A stretch of 20,700 bases of DNA from an uncultured Hippea sp. (GTDB lineage Bacteria; Campylobacterota_A; Desulfurellia; JAADFJ01): contig CAJVZA010000031.1 of NCBI GenBank assembly GCA_913009315.1, positions 1-20,700 on the forward strand, given 5' to 3'. A program made the position numbers and the translations under genes. The notes beneath the pieces are model-generated. The model saw only the letters and a list, made by a program, of their open reading frames with translations. It was not told where the DNA came from and did no database searches. This document shows, in pieces, positions 1 through 6,897 of this stretch (its first letter is position 1; every line of letters starts with the position of its first letter).

Positions 1-100
1 TGTTGTATAGCAAATTAAACTAACCCCCCAAGCCGCAAATTAATCAAAATAAGCCAACCCAAAGAATAAGCCATTCAGATTAAAATAACGGGAACAAAGA

Positions 101-1243
101 TCAAAGAAAGGAACCCGAAGCAGGGAGAGTTATGTTTGGATGACGAAGGCTGATATATTTGTTTGATCCGATTCTTCTTAAACGTTTTTCCTGTATTACA
201 TCAAGAAGCTTATTTTGTATTTGAAGCGGAATTTCTGTTATTTCATCAAAAAAAACAGTTCCGTCATTGGCGCATTCTACCAGTCCTTTTTTTCCTGTAT
301 TCTTGGCACCGGTAAAAGATCCGCTTTCGTATCCGAATAATTCTGCTTCCATAAGATCCTGAGGTATTGCAGCGCAGTTAATAGTAATAAACGGTTTATT
401 ATGTCTTGCACTCAACAGATGTATTTTTTTTGCCAACATGCTTTTGCCAACCCCGGTTTCACCTTCCAATAATATTGTAGCTTCTGTGCTTGAAATCTTT
501 TTTACCGTTTCCATAACAATTTTCATGGTACTATCCGATGCTATAAAATCTTTTTCTTCAGGGTTTGCGTTGGATATGATATTTTGGTAAACCTCTATGA
601 TATTTTGTGAATTTTGAAGTTTTTTTTGTAAAGTCATAAGTTCTGTTATATTTCTCGAATTCGTTACAACTCTTACTATTTTGCCAGTTGATTCATCTAT
701 TATCGGATTGCTTGTAACTATCAATGTTTCACCCTTGTTCGTTGTCTGCATGCCTGTAACTCTCTGTCTTTTCTTGATTGCCTTAAGCGTAAATGAGGGA
801 TTGAAATATCCGCTTTTTTCTAATTCCGAGACATGTTTTCCTATAACCCGGTTTCGCGGTATACCATAGTTTTCCTCTGCGGCCTTATTTATTTTCAATG
901 TGTATCCGTCACCATCTGTGACAAATATCTCATCGAATGAAGATTCCATAATTGCTTCTAATTCGTTTATTTCATACGTAAGTTTTTTTATTAACTCCGT
1001 TTTGTTTTTTGAAAATACGATTATCTGAAAAGTTTCTATGCTATGTATGGAAATTTTTAGATTTTGCAACGATAAAGATTGCTGATTCGAATTTTTCATT
1101 TTCAAAGAAAACTCTTCTATCGTTCCAACATACGAGTCTCTCAATAATTTTTTTGCAACATTATTGAAATACACTATATGATTACCTTTTAAAACTATAA
1201 CGCCGCAATCAAAATCAACAGGATCGGAAATTTTTCTCAGCAA
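101..1243 (-). pseudogene. sigma-54-dependent PAS/AAA+ transcriptional activator, C-terminally truncated
   Basis: The frame opens at a TTG preceded by GGGGGA. Residues about 10-80 resemble a degenerate PAS domain, and residues about 95-210 form a clearer PAS domain ending in the usual 'RNITEL' linker. A sigma-54 AAA+ domain begins near residue 235, with Walker A GETGVGKS (261-268), the sigma-54 contact loop as GSFTGA (308-313, normally GAFTGA), and Walker B TVFFDEI (329-335). Family-like sequence stops at about residue 365 ('RRIGSNKYIS'). The last 15 residues are unrelated, so sensor I, the arginine fingers, sensor II and the Fis-type DNA-binding helix-turn-helix are all missing. I see no continuation in the remaining 100 bp of the window. 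Intact relatives are usually 450 residues or more. The product could not work as a normal bacterial enhancer-binding protein, so I call it a pseudogene formed by deletion or rearrangement near position 146. Confidence 0.8.
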
Positions 1244-1354
1244 TATATTCCCCCATTTTTTCTTTCTACTCAGTAATTATTTAGCAATTACGGTTCCATT
1301 TCCTTTATAAAAGTTATGCCTAATGCAATGCTCATATTTTTAGAATAAATCAAT

Positions 1355-1370
1355 TTTGCATTAATGCAAA
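1355..1370. promoter_or_regulatory. perfect 16-bp palindrome, candidate operator
   Basis: TTTGCATTAATGCAAA reads the same on both strands. It lies about 110 bp upstream of the truncated sigma-54 regulator. A half-site TAATGCAA lies 27 bp away at 1321-1328, and similar half-sites recur near 1671 and 1702. A dimeric regulator or an activator enhancer site is plausible. AT-rich DNA produces some palindromes by chance, so the function is inferred. Confidence 0.35.
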
Positions 1371-1648
1371 TAGGCATCAATTAGACAACATTTTGCGAAA
1401 TGCACACTAAAGATCGCCTTAAAAACTGCTTAAAAAGAATGTCGTTCATGCAAAGCAGTTGCCTGAAAAACGGAGAAAAAAAGATATAGATGCGTTATGA
1501 ACAAAGAAACATGGCAAGTCATTCTTCGGCTTTCCTGCGGGCTTTATGAGATTTTTCGTATACTTACATTTCGCTTTTTTGATTTACCCGATAGTTCTTT
1601 AGAAGTTTGCTTATATAGAATAGAATCTCATAAAAAGCTGTGAATCTA

Positions 1649-1675
1649 TTTACTCGGCAGTGGTCTCATAATGCA
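1649..1675 (+). repeat. partial copy of the dispersed GGTCTCAT repeat
   Basis: The core GTGGTCTCATAATGC matches the right half of the two longer copies at 12049-12086 (plus) and 20448-20485 (minus). The left half of the match is weak. All three copies lie beside broken genes or mobile-element debris. Confidence 0.4.
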
Positions 1676-1686
1676 ATCTGGCATTA

Positions 1687-1712
1687 CTGTTAATGCCGCC
1701 TTGCATTAACAG
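1687..1712 (-). terminator. hairpin after the purL-to-response-regulator operon
   Basis: CTGTTAATGC (1687-1696) and GCATTAACAG (1703-1712) form a perfect 10-bp stem with a 6-nt loop, 42 bp past the response-regulator stop codon. No run of T follows on the minus strand, so intrinsic termination is uncertain. GGCATTA (1680-1686) can instead pair with TAATGCC (1691-1697), giving a competing hairpin that shares the middle segment. Confidence 0.4.
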
Positions 1713-1753
1713 TATCAAGTTCTGCACCAGATATAGATGTCTTTTGTATTCAT

Positions 1754-2425
1754 TCATGGATTGATAGAGGTGCTTTTGATATGATCTTTGACTATTTTTA
1801 CGCACTCAGCTCTGCTTTTAATCCCCAGCTTTGCCATTGCCCGTGCCCTGTAAGTGGCAACCGTTTTTTCACTCAGATAAACTTTTTCCGATATTTCTTT
1901 ATTTGTATATCCGCGTGCAACTTCTATTATTACATTTTTTTCTCTGTTGCTTAAACTGTTCCATCGAGCGGTTTTATTAGATACAGTCTGTTCATCTTTG
2001 CTTTTCAGCGCAGAGTTTACAAATTCTCCAAGCAGTGACGGATATATATAGACTTTTCCCTCTGCGACGGTTTTGATAGCATAAAACAGATCATCGTCCA
2101 TTGCCTTTTTCGGTAGAAAACCTGATGCTCCGGCTTTGATTGCAGCTTTCAAATGCTGCTGATCTTCATACATTGTCAATATTATAATTTTTGTATTATG
2201 AGAAACCTCTTTAAGTTTGGGAATCAAATCTATTCCACTTGTTTTGCCGAGTGTTATATCAAGCAGAACAATATCGGGAATTTTTGTTTTTATGCATGAA
2301 ATTGCGTCCTCGGCATTGCTTGCACTTCCTGCGACTGTAAAATCTTCCGATGATTCAAGAATCATTGTAAGTCCCGAAAGAAGCATTTTATGATCATCAA
2401 CTATAAATACGCTGTATCGTTTCAT
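1754..2425 (-). CDS. NarL/FixJ-family two-component response regulator
   Basis: This 223-residue cytoplasmic protein has an N-terminal receiver domain: acidic pocket D10/D11, phospho-acceptor D56 (VLLDITLG), T84 and K106 (FLPKKA). A LuxR-type helix-turn-helix follows at about 156-215 (LSNREKNVIIEVARGYTNKE), typical of the NarL class. Length and order are normal for the family. Its start overlaps the end of the upstream histidine kinase by 4 bp (ATGA), so the two are almost certainly a coupled kinase-regulator pair. It is the last gene of the operon that starts at purL. Its target genes cannot be read from the sequence. One possibility is the neighbouring sigma-54 regulator region, which carries repeated TTGCATTA motifs, but that is speculation. 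Confidence 0.93.
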   Translation of the reverse strand: MKRYSVFIVDDHKMLLSGLTMILESSEDFTVAGSASNAEDAISCIKTKIPDIVLLDITLGKTSGIDLIPKLKEVSHNTKIIILTMYEDQQHLKAAIKAGASGFLPKKAMDDDLFYAIKTVAEGKVYIYPSLLGEFVNSALKSKDEQTVSNKTARWNSLSNREKNVIIEVARGYTNKEISEKVYLSEKTVATYRARAMAKLGIKSRAECVKIVKDHIKSTSINP

Positions 2426-3876
2426 TTTTTAATCTCAGACTGCTTTGTGCTATTCCATAAAGGAGGTATATCTTTCAAAGGAATTTCGAACAAAACTGTT
2501 GTTCCTTTGCCTGCTTCGGAGTGAAGCGAAAGCCTTCCGTTAAGCATTTCAGCTCTTTCTCTCATTCCGTAGATTCCGGTAAGATCTTGTTTTTTAGACA
2601 GATCAAATCCTTTTCCGTTGTCTTGTATTGTACATTTTAATAAGTTGCGGCAGTAGCTTAATGTTAGATTGACTTTGTCGGCGGAAGAATGTCTTGCAAC
2701 ATTGATCAGTGCTTCCTGAATGATGCGATAAACGGCTATTTTTGCAGTTTTATCAAGATGGCTGTCGATATCACCGTTAATCTTGAGATCACAATCTATT
2801 TTGTATCGTTTGACAAATTCATCCCTGAACATCTCTATTGCAGGAACAAAGCCCAAATCATCAATAACGCTTGGCCTTAGATCTGAACAAAGTGTATGCA
2901 GCGAATCAAGCTCCTGAGTTATCGTGCTTCTCAATTCCTTAATCTTTTTTGTCAAATTTGCCGGATTTATTGTCTTTGAATTTTCTATGATTTTGAATTC
3001 AATCATCAGGGATGCAAGTGTCTGAGCCACTTTATCATGCAGGTCCCTTGCTACTCTCTTTCGTTCATTTTCCTGAGCATCGATAATTTTTTTAAGCAGC
3101 ATTTTCCTCTGATTTTCTCTTTCCGAGCGTTCTTTTTCCGATTTCGTAAGTCTGTGCGCCATATCATTAAATGCCAAAATCAGCTCTCCTATCTCATCGT
3201 TAGCAGATTTTAAGGTTTTTATTGCATAATTTCCTTTTCCTATAGCTTTTGTAGCATCAAGTAGATACTTTAGAGGTTCTGTTATAATATATGTCAAAAG
3301 CAGAGACAACACAACGCCTACCGCTGTTATAATAAGCAGCGTAACGATCAGCGACTTTATGAGTTTGTTTATATTGCTTGTTGATTTTGCAAACGACACT
3401 CCCGCATGTATTATTCCCAAATCGCCGTGCATTATCGGTGCGGCTGCATCCAGCATTTTGCCTTCATCCGTTCTAATCAGATCGATTTTAGTTTTTTTAA
3501 CATTCCTGTTTACTTTAAGCAATTCCTCGGGAAAACCCTTACTGAATGAACTGGCTGTCACATCTCCGGATTTATCAACTACAAACAGATATCTGAGATT
3601 GGGTCTGAGACGAACGGTTTCCTGAAAAATCCGGTCTAACTTATAGATATCGTTTGTCAAAAGATAATCTTCCGATAGGTTTGCCATTTCATTTGCCGTT
3701 GACCGACTGATCTCTCTTAAATATGAAGAGGCCTGTTCTTCTGTGGTTTTATACACCTGTATTATGGATATCGTAGAGATTAAAAAGGCTGTAAATATCA
3801 CCATTCCCATTATTTTGAATCTTAATGGAACATTGCCAAGAAACTTCAGCAATTCCGCATAAAAATTGTTTTTCAC
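2422..3876 (-). CDS. NarX-like membrane sensor histidine kinase (HisKA_3 type)
   Basis: The protein has 484 residues. The order is a transmembrane helix at about 22-40, a periplasmic sensing segment at about 41-172 with Cache/PAS-like strands (YLFVVDKSGDVTASSF), a second transmembrane helix at about 173-197, a HAMP segment, a short coiled coil, and the HisKA_3 dimerisation helix with the phospho-accepting H280 in ERKRVARDLHDKVAQTL. The ATPase domain follows: N-box N392 in IIQEALINVARHS, G1 box DNGKGF (419-424) and G2 GIYGM (434-438). All catalytic motifs are intact. It overlaps the response-regulator gene by 4 bp. The upstream PhnD-like binding-protein gene ends 2 bp before it. That arrangement suggests the kinase reads the ligand state of the binding protein; the ligand is unknown. 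Confidence 0.93.
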   Translation of the reverse strand: MKNNFYAELLKFLGNVPLRFKIMGMVIFTAFLISTISIIQVYKTTEEQASSYLREISRSTANEMANLSEDYLLTNDIYKLDRIFQETVRLRPNLRYLFVVDKSGDVTASSFSKGFPEELLKVNRNVKKTKIDLIRTDEGKMLDAAAPIMHGDLGIIHAGVSFAKSTSNINKLIKSLIVTLLIITAVGVVLSLLLTYIITEPLKYLLDATKAIGKGNYAIKTLKSANDEIGELILAFNDMAHRLTKSEKERSERENQRKMLLKKIIDAQENERKRVARDLHDKVAQTLASLMIEFKIIENSKTINPANLTKKIKELRSTITQELDSLHTLCSDLRPSVIDDLGFVPAIEMFRDEFVKRYKIDCDLKINGDIDSHLDKTAKIAVYRIIQEALINVARHSSADKVNLTLSYCRNLLKCTIQDNGKGFDLSKKQDLTGIYGMRERAEMLNGRLSLHSEAGKGTTVLFEIPLKDIPPLWNSTKQSEIKK

Positions 3877-3878
3877 AA

Positions 3879-4793
3879 CTATTGATATCTCTTGATAAAT
3901 TTCATATACATACCTGATTTAGGAAGTACAAATCTGTCTATTCCGATATTTCTGAGAATCTTTTTGCCGGCATCGGTTTTGTTTATATTTATCAATATTT
4001 TCTGAAGTTCTCTTTTTGAATTCTCGTCTAATTTTTCAGGAACTACCACCGGAGGAATCGGAAATTTGACTGATTTCTTGATTATTACTATCTCTTTTCT
4101 TATTTCAGGATGTTTTTGAGCATAATCGTTAAACACTATGCTGTCAACTGAAGCTGCATCGACAATGCCGCTATATACAGCTTTTATCGATCTGTTATGA
4201 CTGTAGGTAAATATTGTTTTTTTAAAAAACGAATTTGGTGTTTCATCTATTTTTCGCAGCAGATAGAGCGGATAGATATGGCCTGTGTTTGAGATCGGGT
4301 CTGTGAAGGCGAAACGTTTTCCTCTAAGCGCTGAAAACGATTTTATACCTGAGGATTTTTTTGTTATGATGTAAGCTTGATAAGTTGTTTTGCCGTTTAT
4401 CTGAGGTATTACCAATATTTCCATTTTATTTCTGTCGCCGTAAAGATAGGCGCCTGTACATATGAACCCTAGACTTACATAACCATTTTCAATCAGAGCG
4501 TTAATTTCCTGATATGTTTTTCTTTGAATCAATATTGCCGGTTTGCCGGTCTTTTTACCGATATAATTTATGAGCGGCTTGTATGATTCAATAGTGGCTT
4601 CCGGAGACAGAATCGAAGCTACTGCAATTTTGATCGACCTTTTTTCTATTTTCTTACTATTGTCAGGAAGGATGCTTAATTTGTGGAGATCTATAATGCG
4701 GCTTTTGTCATTATTCGATCTATTGTGATAAAAAAAGAAAAAAAACAGTATCAATACTGCTACAGGCAGGAGAAATTTGATTCGTTTTTTCAT
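3879..4793 (-). CDS. PhnD-like periplasmic substrate-binding protein (putative sensor component)
   Basis: This 304-residue protein has one N-terminal hydrophobic helix (about 7-22, with a run of phenylalanines) and no obvious lipobox, so it is probably a membrane-anchored or exported periplasmic protein. Residues about 52-290 match the phosphate/phosphite/phosphonate-type binding fold, including KIAVASILSPEATIESYKPLINYIGKK and the diagnostic loop FTDPISNTGHIYP (163-175). Its start overlaps the ROK kinase stop by 4 bp, and it ends 2 bp before the histidine kinase. No ABC permease or ATPase gene lies nearby. The context therefore favours a ligand-sensing accessory of the kinase, as known for TorT-type and other binding-protein/kinase pairs, over a transporter subunit. 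Family membership is fairly sure; the ligand and the sensing role are inferred. Confidence 0.82.
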   Translation of the reverse strand: MKKRIKFLLPVAVLILFFFFFYHNRSNNDKSRIIDLHKLSILPDNSKKIEKRSIKIAVASILSPEATIESYKPLINYIGKKTGKPAILIQRKTYQEINALIENGYVSLGFICTGAYLYGDRNKMEILVIPQINGKTTYQAYIITKKSSGIKSFSALRGKRFAFTDPISNTGHIYPLYLLRKIDETPNSFFKKTIFTYSHNRSIKAVYSGIVDAASVDSIVFNDYAQKHPEIRKEIVIIKKSVKFPIPPVVVPEKLDENSKRELQKILININKTDAGKKILRNIGIDRFVLPKSGMYMKFIKRYQ

Positions 4794-5653
4794 TTTCCAA
4801 TGTTTAGAAGCATTTTTTCTGCGAGTAATTTTGCTCCTATCAATTCAGCATGTTCTATAGAAGAGCTTGCAATGGGCGTTTTCTCTAACACCTCAAAGAC
4901 TCTGTGAGAAAAGCTTCTTATCGTTGCAGCGGAAAAATAATCAAACGACAAGCTGATTTTTCCGCCAAGCAGAACCAGCTCCGGAGAAAAGAGATTTGAG
5001 GCGGATGCTATTGCTATTCCAAGATAATTTCCTATGCGCAGGACAAGCTTTTTCAAACGCATATCCTGCTCTGAATTTTTAAAGAACTGCTTTATCGAAA
5101 TATCATAACCCATTTTCTCGAGCTCTCGTCTGATTGCCCATTTTCCTATGACTGCTTCAAGACATCCTCTATTGCCGCAATGGCATCTCGGGCCTGACGG
5201 CAGAATTGTCATATGGCCGAATTCAGCCGAAACTCCTCCGCATATCAAATTGCCATCATATACGATTCCTCCTCCGACGCCTGTGCCAAGCGTTATAAAT
5301 AAGAGTCGATTCTTTCTGTGGATTGTGTGCGCTGCCCATGCTGCGCAGTTTGCATCATTTTCAGCAATTGTTCTAATGCCGGTGACCTTTTCTGCATGTT
5401 TTTGAATCGAAAAACCATCGAATTTTATAAAATTCGGGGATTGCAGGATAGTGCCGTTTTTTACTGCTCCTGCTACTGCTACACCGATAGCGTCTGCTTT
5501 GTATATTTTTGATTGACCTGAGATGTAATTGAGGGTATCAGCCGGCGGCATATTCGATAAAGATTTTATCTGATCGAATTTGATAAGTTTGTTATTCTCA
5601 AAGAATGCTGTCTTGTAGTTAGTGCCGCCCAGATCAAAAGAAACAATTCTCAT
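4790..5653 (-). CDS. ROK-family sugar kinase (glucokinase-like)
   Basis: This cytoplasmic protein of 287 residues is a little shorter than typical ROK kinases (290-320). Visible motifs are the phosphate-1 loop DLGGTN (7-12), the catalytic aspartate D100 in AENDANCAA, the phosphate-2 loop GTGVGGG (123-129), the sugar-contact glutamate and histidine in EFGHMTI (144-150), and the ROK zinc motif CHCGNRGCLE (157-166; ligands H147, C157, C159, C164). All are intact and no helix-turn-helix precedes them, so this is an enzyme and not a ROK repressor. ROK kinases phosphorylate glucose, N-acetylglucosamine, N-acetylmannosamine or related sugars with ATP; the substrate cannot be assigned here. It overlaps rimO and the PhnD-like gene by 4 bp each, in the middle of the operon. 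Confidence 0.9.
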   Translation of the reverse strand: MRIVSFDLGGTNYKTAFFENNKLIKFDQIKSLSNMPPADTLNYISGQSKIYKADAIGVAVAGAVKNGTILQSPNFIKFDGFSIQKHAEKVTGIRTIAENDANCAAWAAHTIHRKNRLLFITLGTGVGGGIVYDGNLICGGVSAEFGHMTILPSGPRCHCGNRGCLEAVIGKWAIRRELEKMGYDISIKQFFKNSEQDMRLKKLVLRIGNYLGIAIASASNLFSPELVLLGGKISLSFDYFSAATIRSFSHRVFEVLEKTPIASSSIEHAELIGAKLLAEKMLLNIGK

Positions 5654-6897
5654 ATAACTGTGCCGTACAGATCATAAATATCAGCTTTTTGAATCTTTAT
5701 ATTATAAAATTTTCCGGCTGTCATTCCGGATGAATGAATTTTTCCATCTATTTGAGGAGACATTCTGTAGTCTCTGGCAATGTTTTTATTGTCAGCCAAA
5801 CAGCTTACAACTTTCCCCACAAACTCTTTGTTTATCATATGGGATTTTTTTTGCTGATGGCGCATAATATCGGCCTTTCTTGCCTCTTTTGCCGGTTTTG
5901 CTATCCTGTTTTTATCATTTTCCAGGTCATTTTCGTCGCTATAGGTGAAAACTCCGATATTATCAAATTTTATCTCATCTAAAAATTGTTTCAGCTCGAT
6001 TATATCGCTCTCCTTTTCTCCCGGATACCCGACAATCAGTGTGCCTCTGAATGCCGCATTCGTTATTTTCGAGCGTATTTTTGAAACAATATTTATGATA
6101 TCCTGCTTATTGTAGCCTCTTTTCATATCGGCCAATAATCGGGATGAGGCATGCTGAACGGGCATATCGAAATATGGAAGAATCTTTCCTGAATCTGCTA
6201 TTGTATCGATAAGTTCATCGGTAATTTCAGTAGGATACAGATAGAGCGGCCTAATCCAGAATTTTCCGTCAATGGCATCAATCTTTTTAAGCAGAGACGA
6301 GAGACTTGTGGAATTATCTTGTCCATAATAGGAGCAGTCCTGAGCAACAATTATCAGTTCTTTTATTCCTTTAGACAGTAGAAGATGCGCCTGGCTGAGA
6401 ACCGTATCCTCACTAATAGATTTGAATTTTCCTTTGAAAGAAGGAATAGTACAAAAACTGCATCTATGGTCGCATCCGTCGGCTATTTTGATATATCCGT
6501 ACGGAAACGTGGAAACAAGCCTGCCTGCAGTCTTTTCAATAAGCATATCTTTTGTATCAAACCAGAAATCTACCTCCGGTATTTGACGTTCTATCTTGCC
6601 TTTGTATCTGGAAACCATGCATCCGGCAACCAAAACCTTTGCCCCTGTTTCCTTTTTTATCTCTATAGCGTTCAATACTTCATCAATTGATTCCGATACT
6701 GCTTCTTCGATAAATCCACAGCTGTTTATCATTATAAGATCGGCTTTTTCCGGTTTATCCACAATATTTATCTCAGAGTGAGTGAAATTTGAGGCAATAT
6801 ATTCGGAGTCAACTCTATTTTTGGGACACCCCAGACTTATTATGTAAAGTCTTGTTTTGCTATTCAAGGTTGAGATTTCTTGAAAAGCTTCTTTCAT
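5650..6897 (-). CDS. rimO: ribosomal protein uS12 methylthiotransferase RimO
   Basis: RimO is a radical-SAM enzyme that adds a methylthio group to the conserved aspartate of ribosomal protein S12. The protein has 415 residues; the family is usually about 430-440. The UPF0004 domain supplies C24 (ISLGCPKNRVDSE), C60 (INSCGFI) and C93 (VAGCM) for the auxiliary iron-sulphur cluster. The radical-SAM motif is GCDHRCSFC (141-149; C142, C146, C149). RimO rather than MiaB is indicated by SLGCPKNRVDSE, PYFDMPVQHAS and the GTLIVGYPGEKESD segment. A TRAM domain ends the protein. The ATG at 6897 follows AAGGTCGCTTT. No later start precedes C24, so a 38-bp overlap with the end of purL appears real. Confidence 0.95.
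   Translation of the reverse strand: MKEAFQEISTLNSKTRLYIISLGCPKNRVDSEYIASNFTHSEINIVDKPEKADLIMINSCGFIEEAVSESIDEVLNAIEIKKETGAKVLVAGCMVSRYKGKIERQIPEVDFWFDTKDMLIEKTAGRLVSTFPYGYIKIADGCDHRCSFCTIPSFKGKFKSISEDTVLSQAHLLLSKGIKELIIVAQDCSYYGQDNSTSLSSLLKKIDAIDGKFWIRPLYLYPTEITDELIDTIADSGKILPYFDMPVQHASSRLLADMKRGYNKQDIINIVSKIRSKITNAAFRGTLIVGYPGEKESDIIELKQFLDEIKFDNIGVFTYSDENDLENDKNRIAKPAKEARKADIMRHQQKKSHMINKEFVGKVVSCLADNKNIARDYRMSPQIDGKIHSSGMTAGKFYNIKIQKADIYDLYGTVI

Larger units (their letters stand above)
1244..1753. other. intergenic region, 510 bp, rich in TTGCATTA motifs
   Basis: No convincing gene is present. The stretch holds a 16-bp palindrome (1355-1370), further TTGCATTA or TAATGCAA half-sites near 1321, 1671 and 1702, an 11-bp inverted repeat (1543-1553 with 1624-1634), a partial copy of a dispersed repeat (1649-1675) and a perfect 10-bp hairpin (1687-1712). 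It lies between the broken sigma-54 regulator and the end of the purL operon, so it would contain the regulator's promoter and the operon's terminator. Confidence 0.6.

Noticed and set aside
3879-4793. Part of a phosphonate ABC transporter operon
   Set aside because: No permease or ATPase gene flanks it; the neighbours are a ROK kinase and a two-component system.
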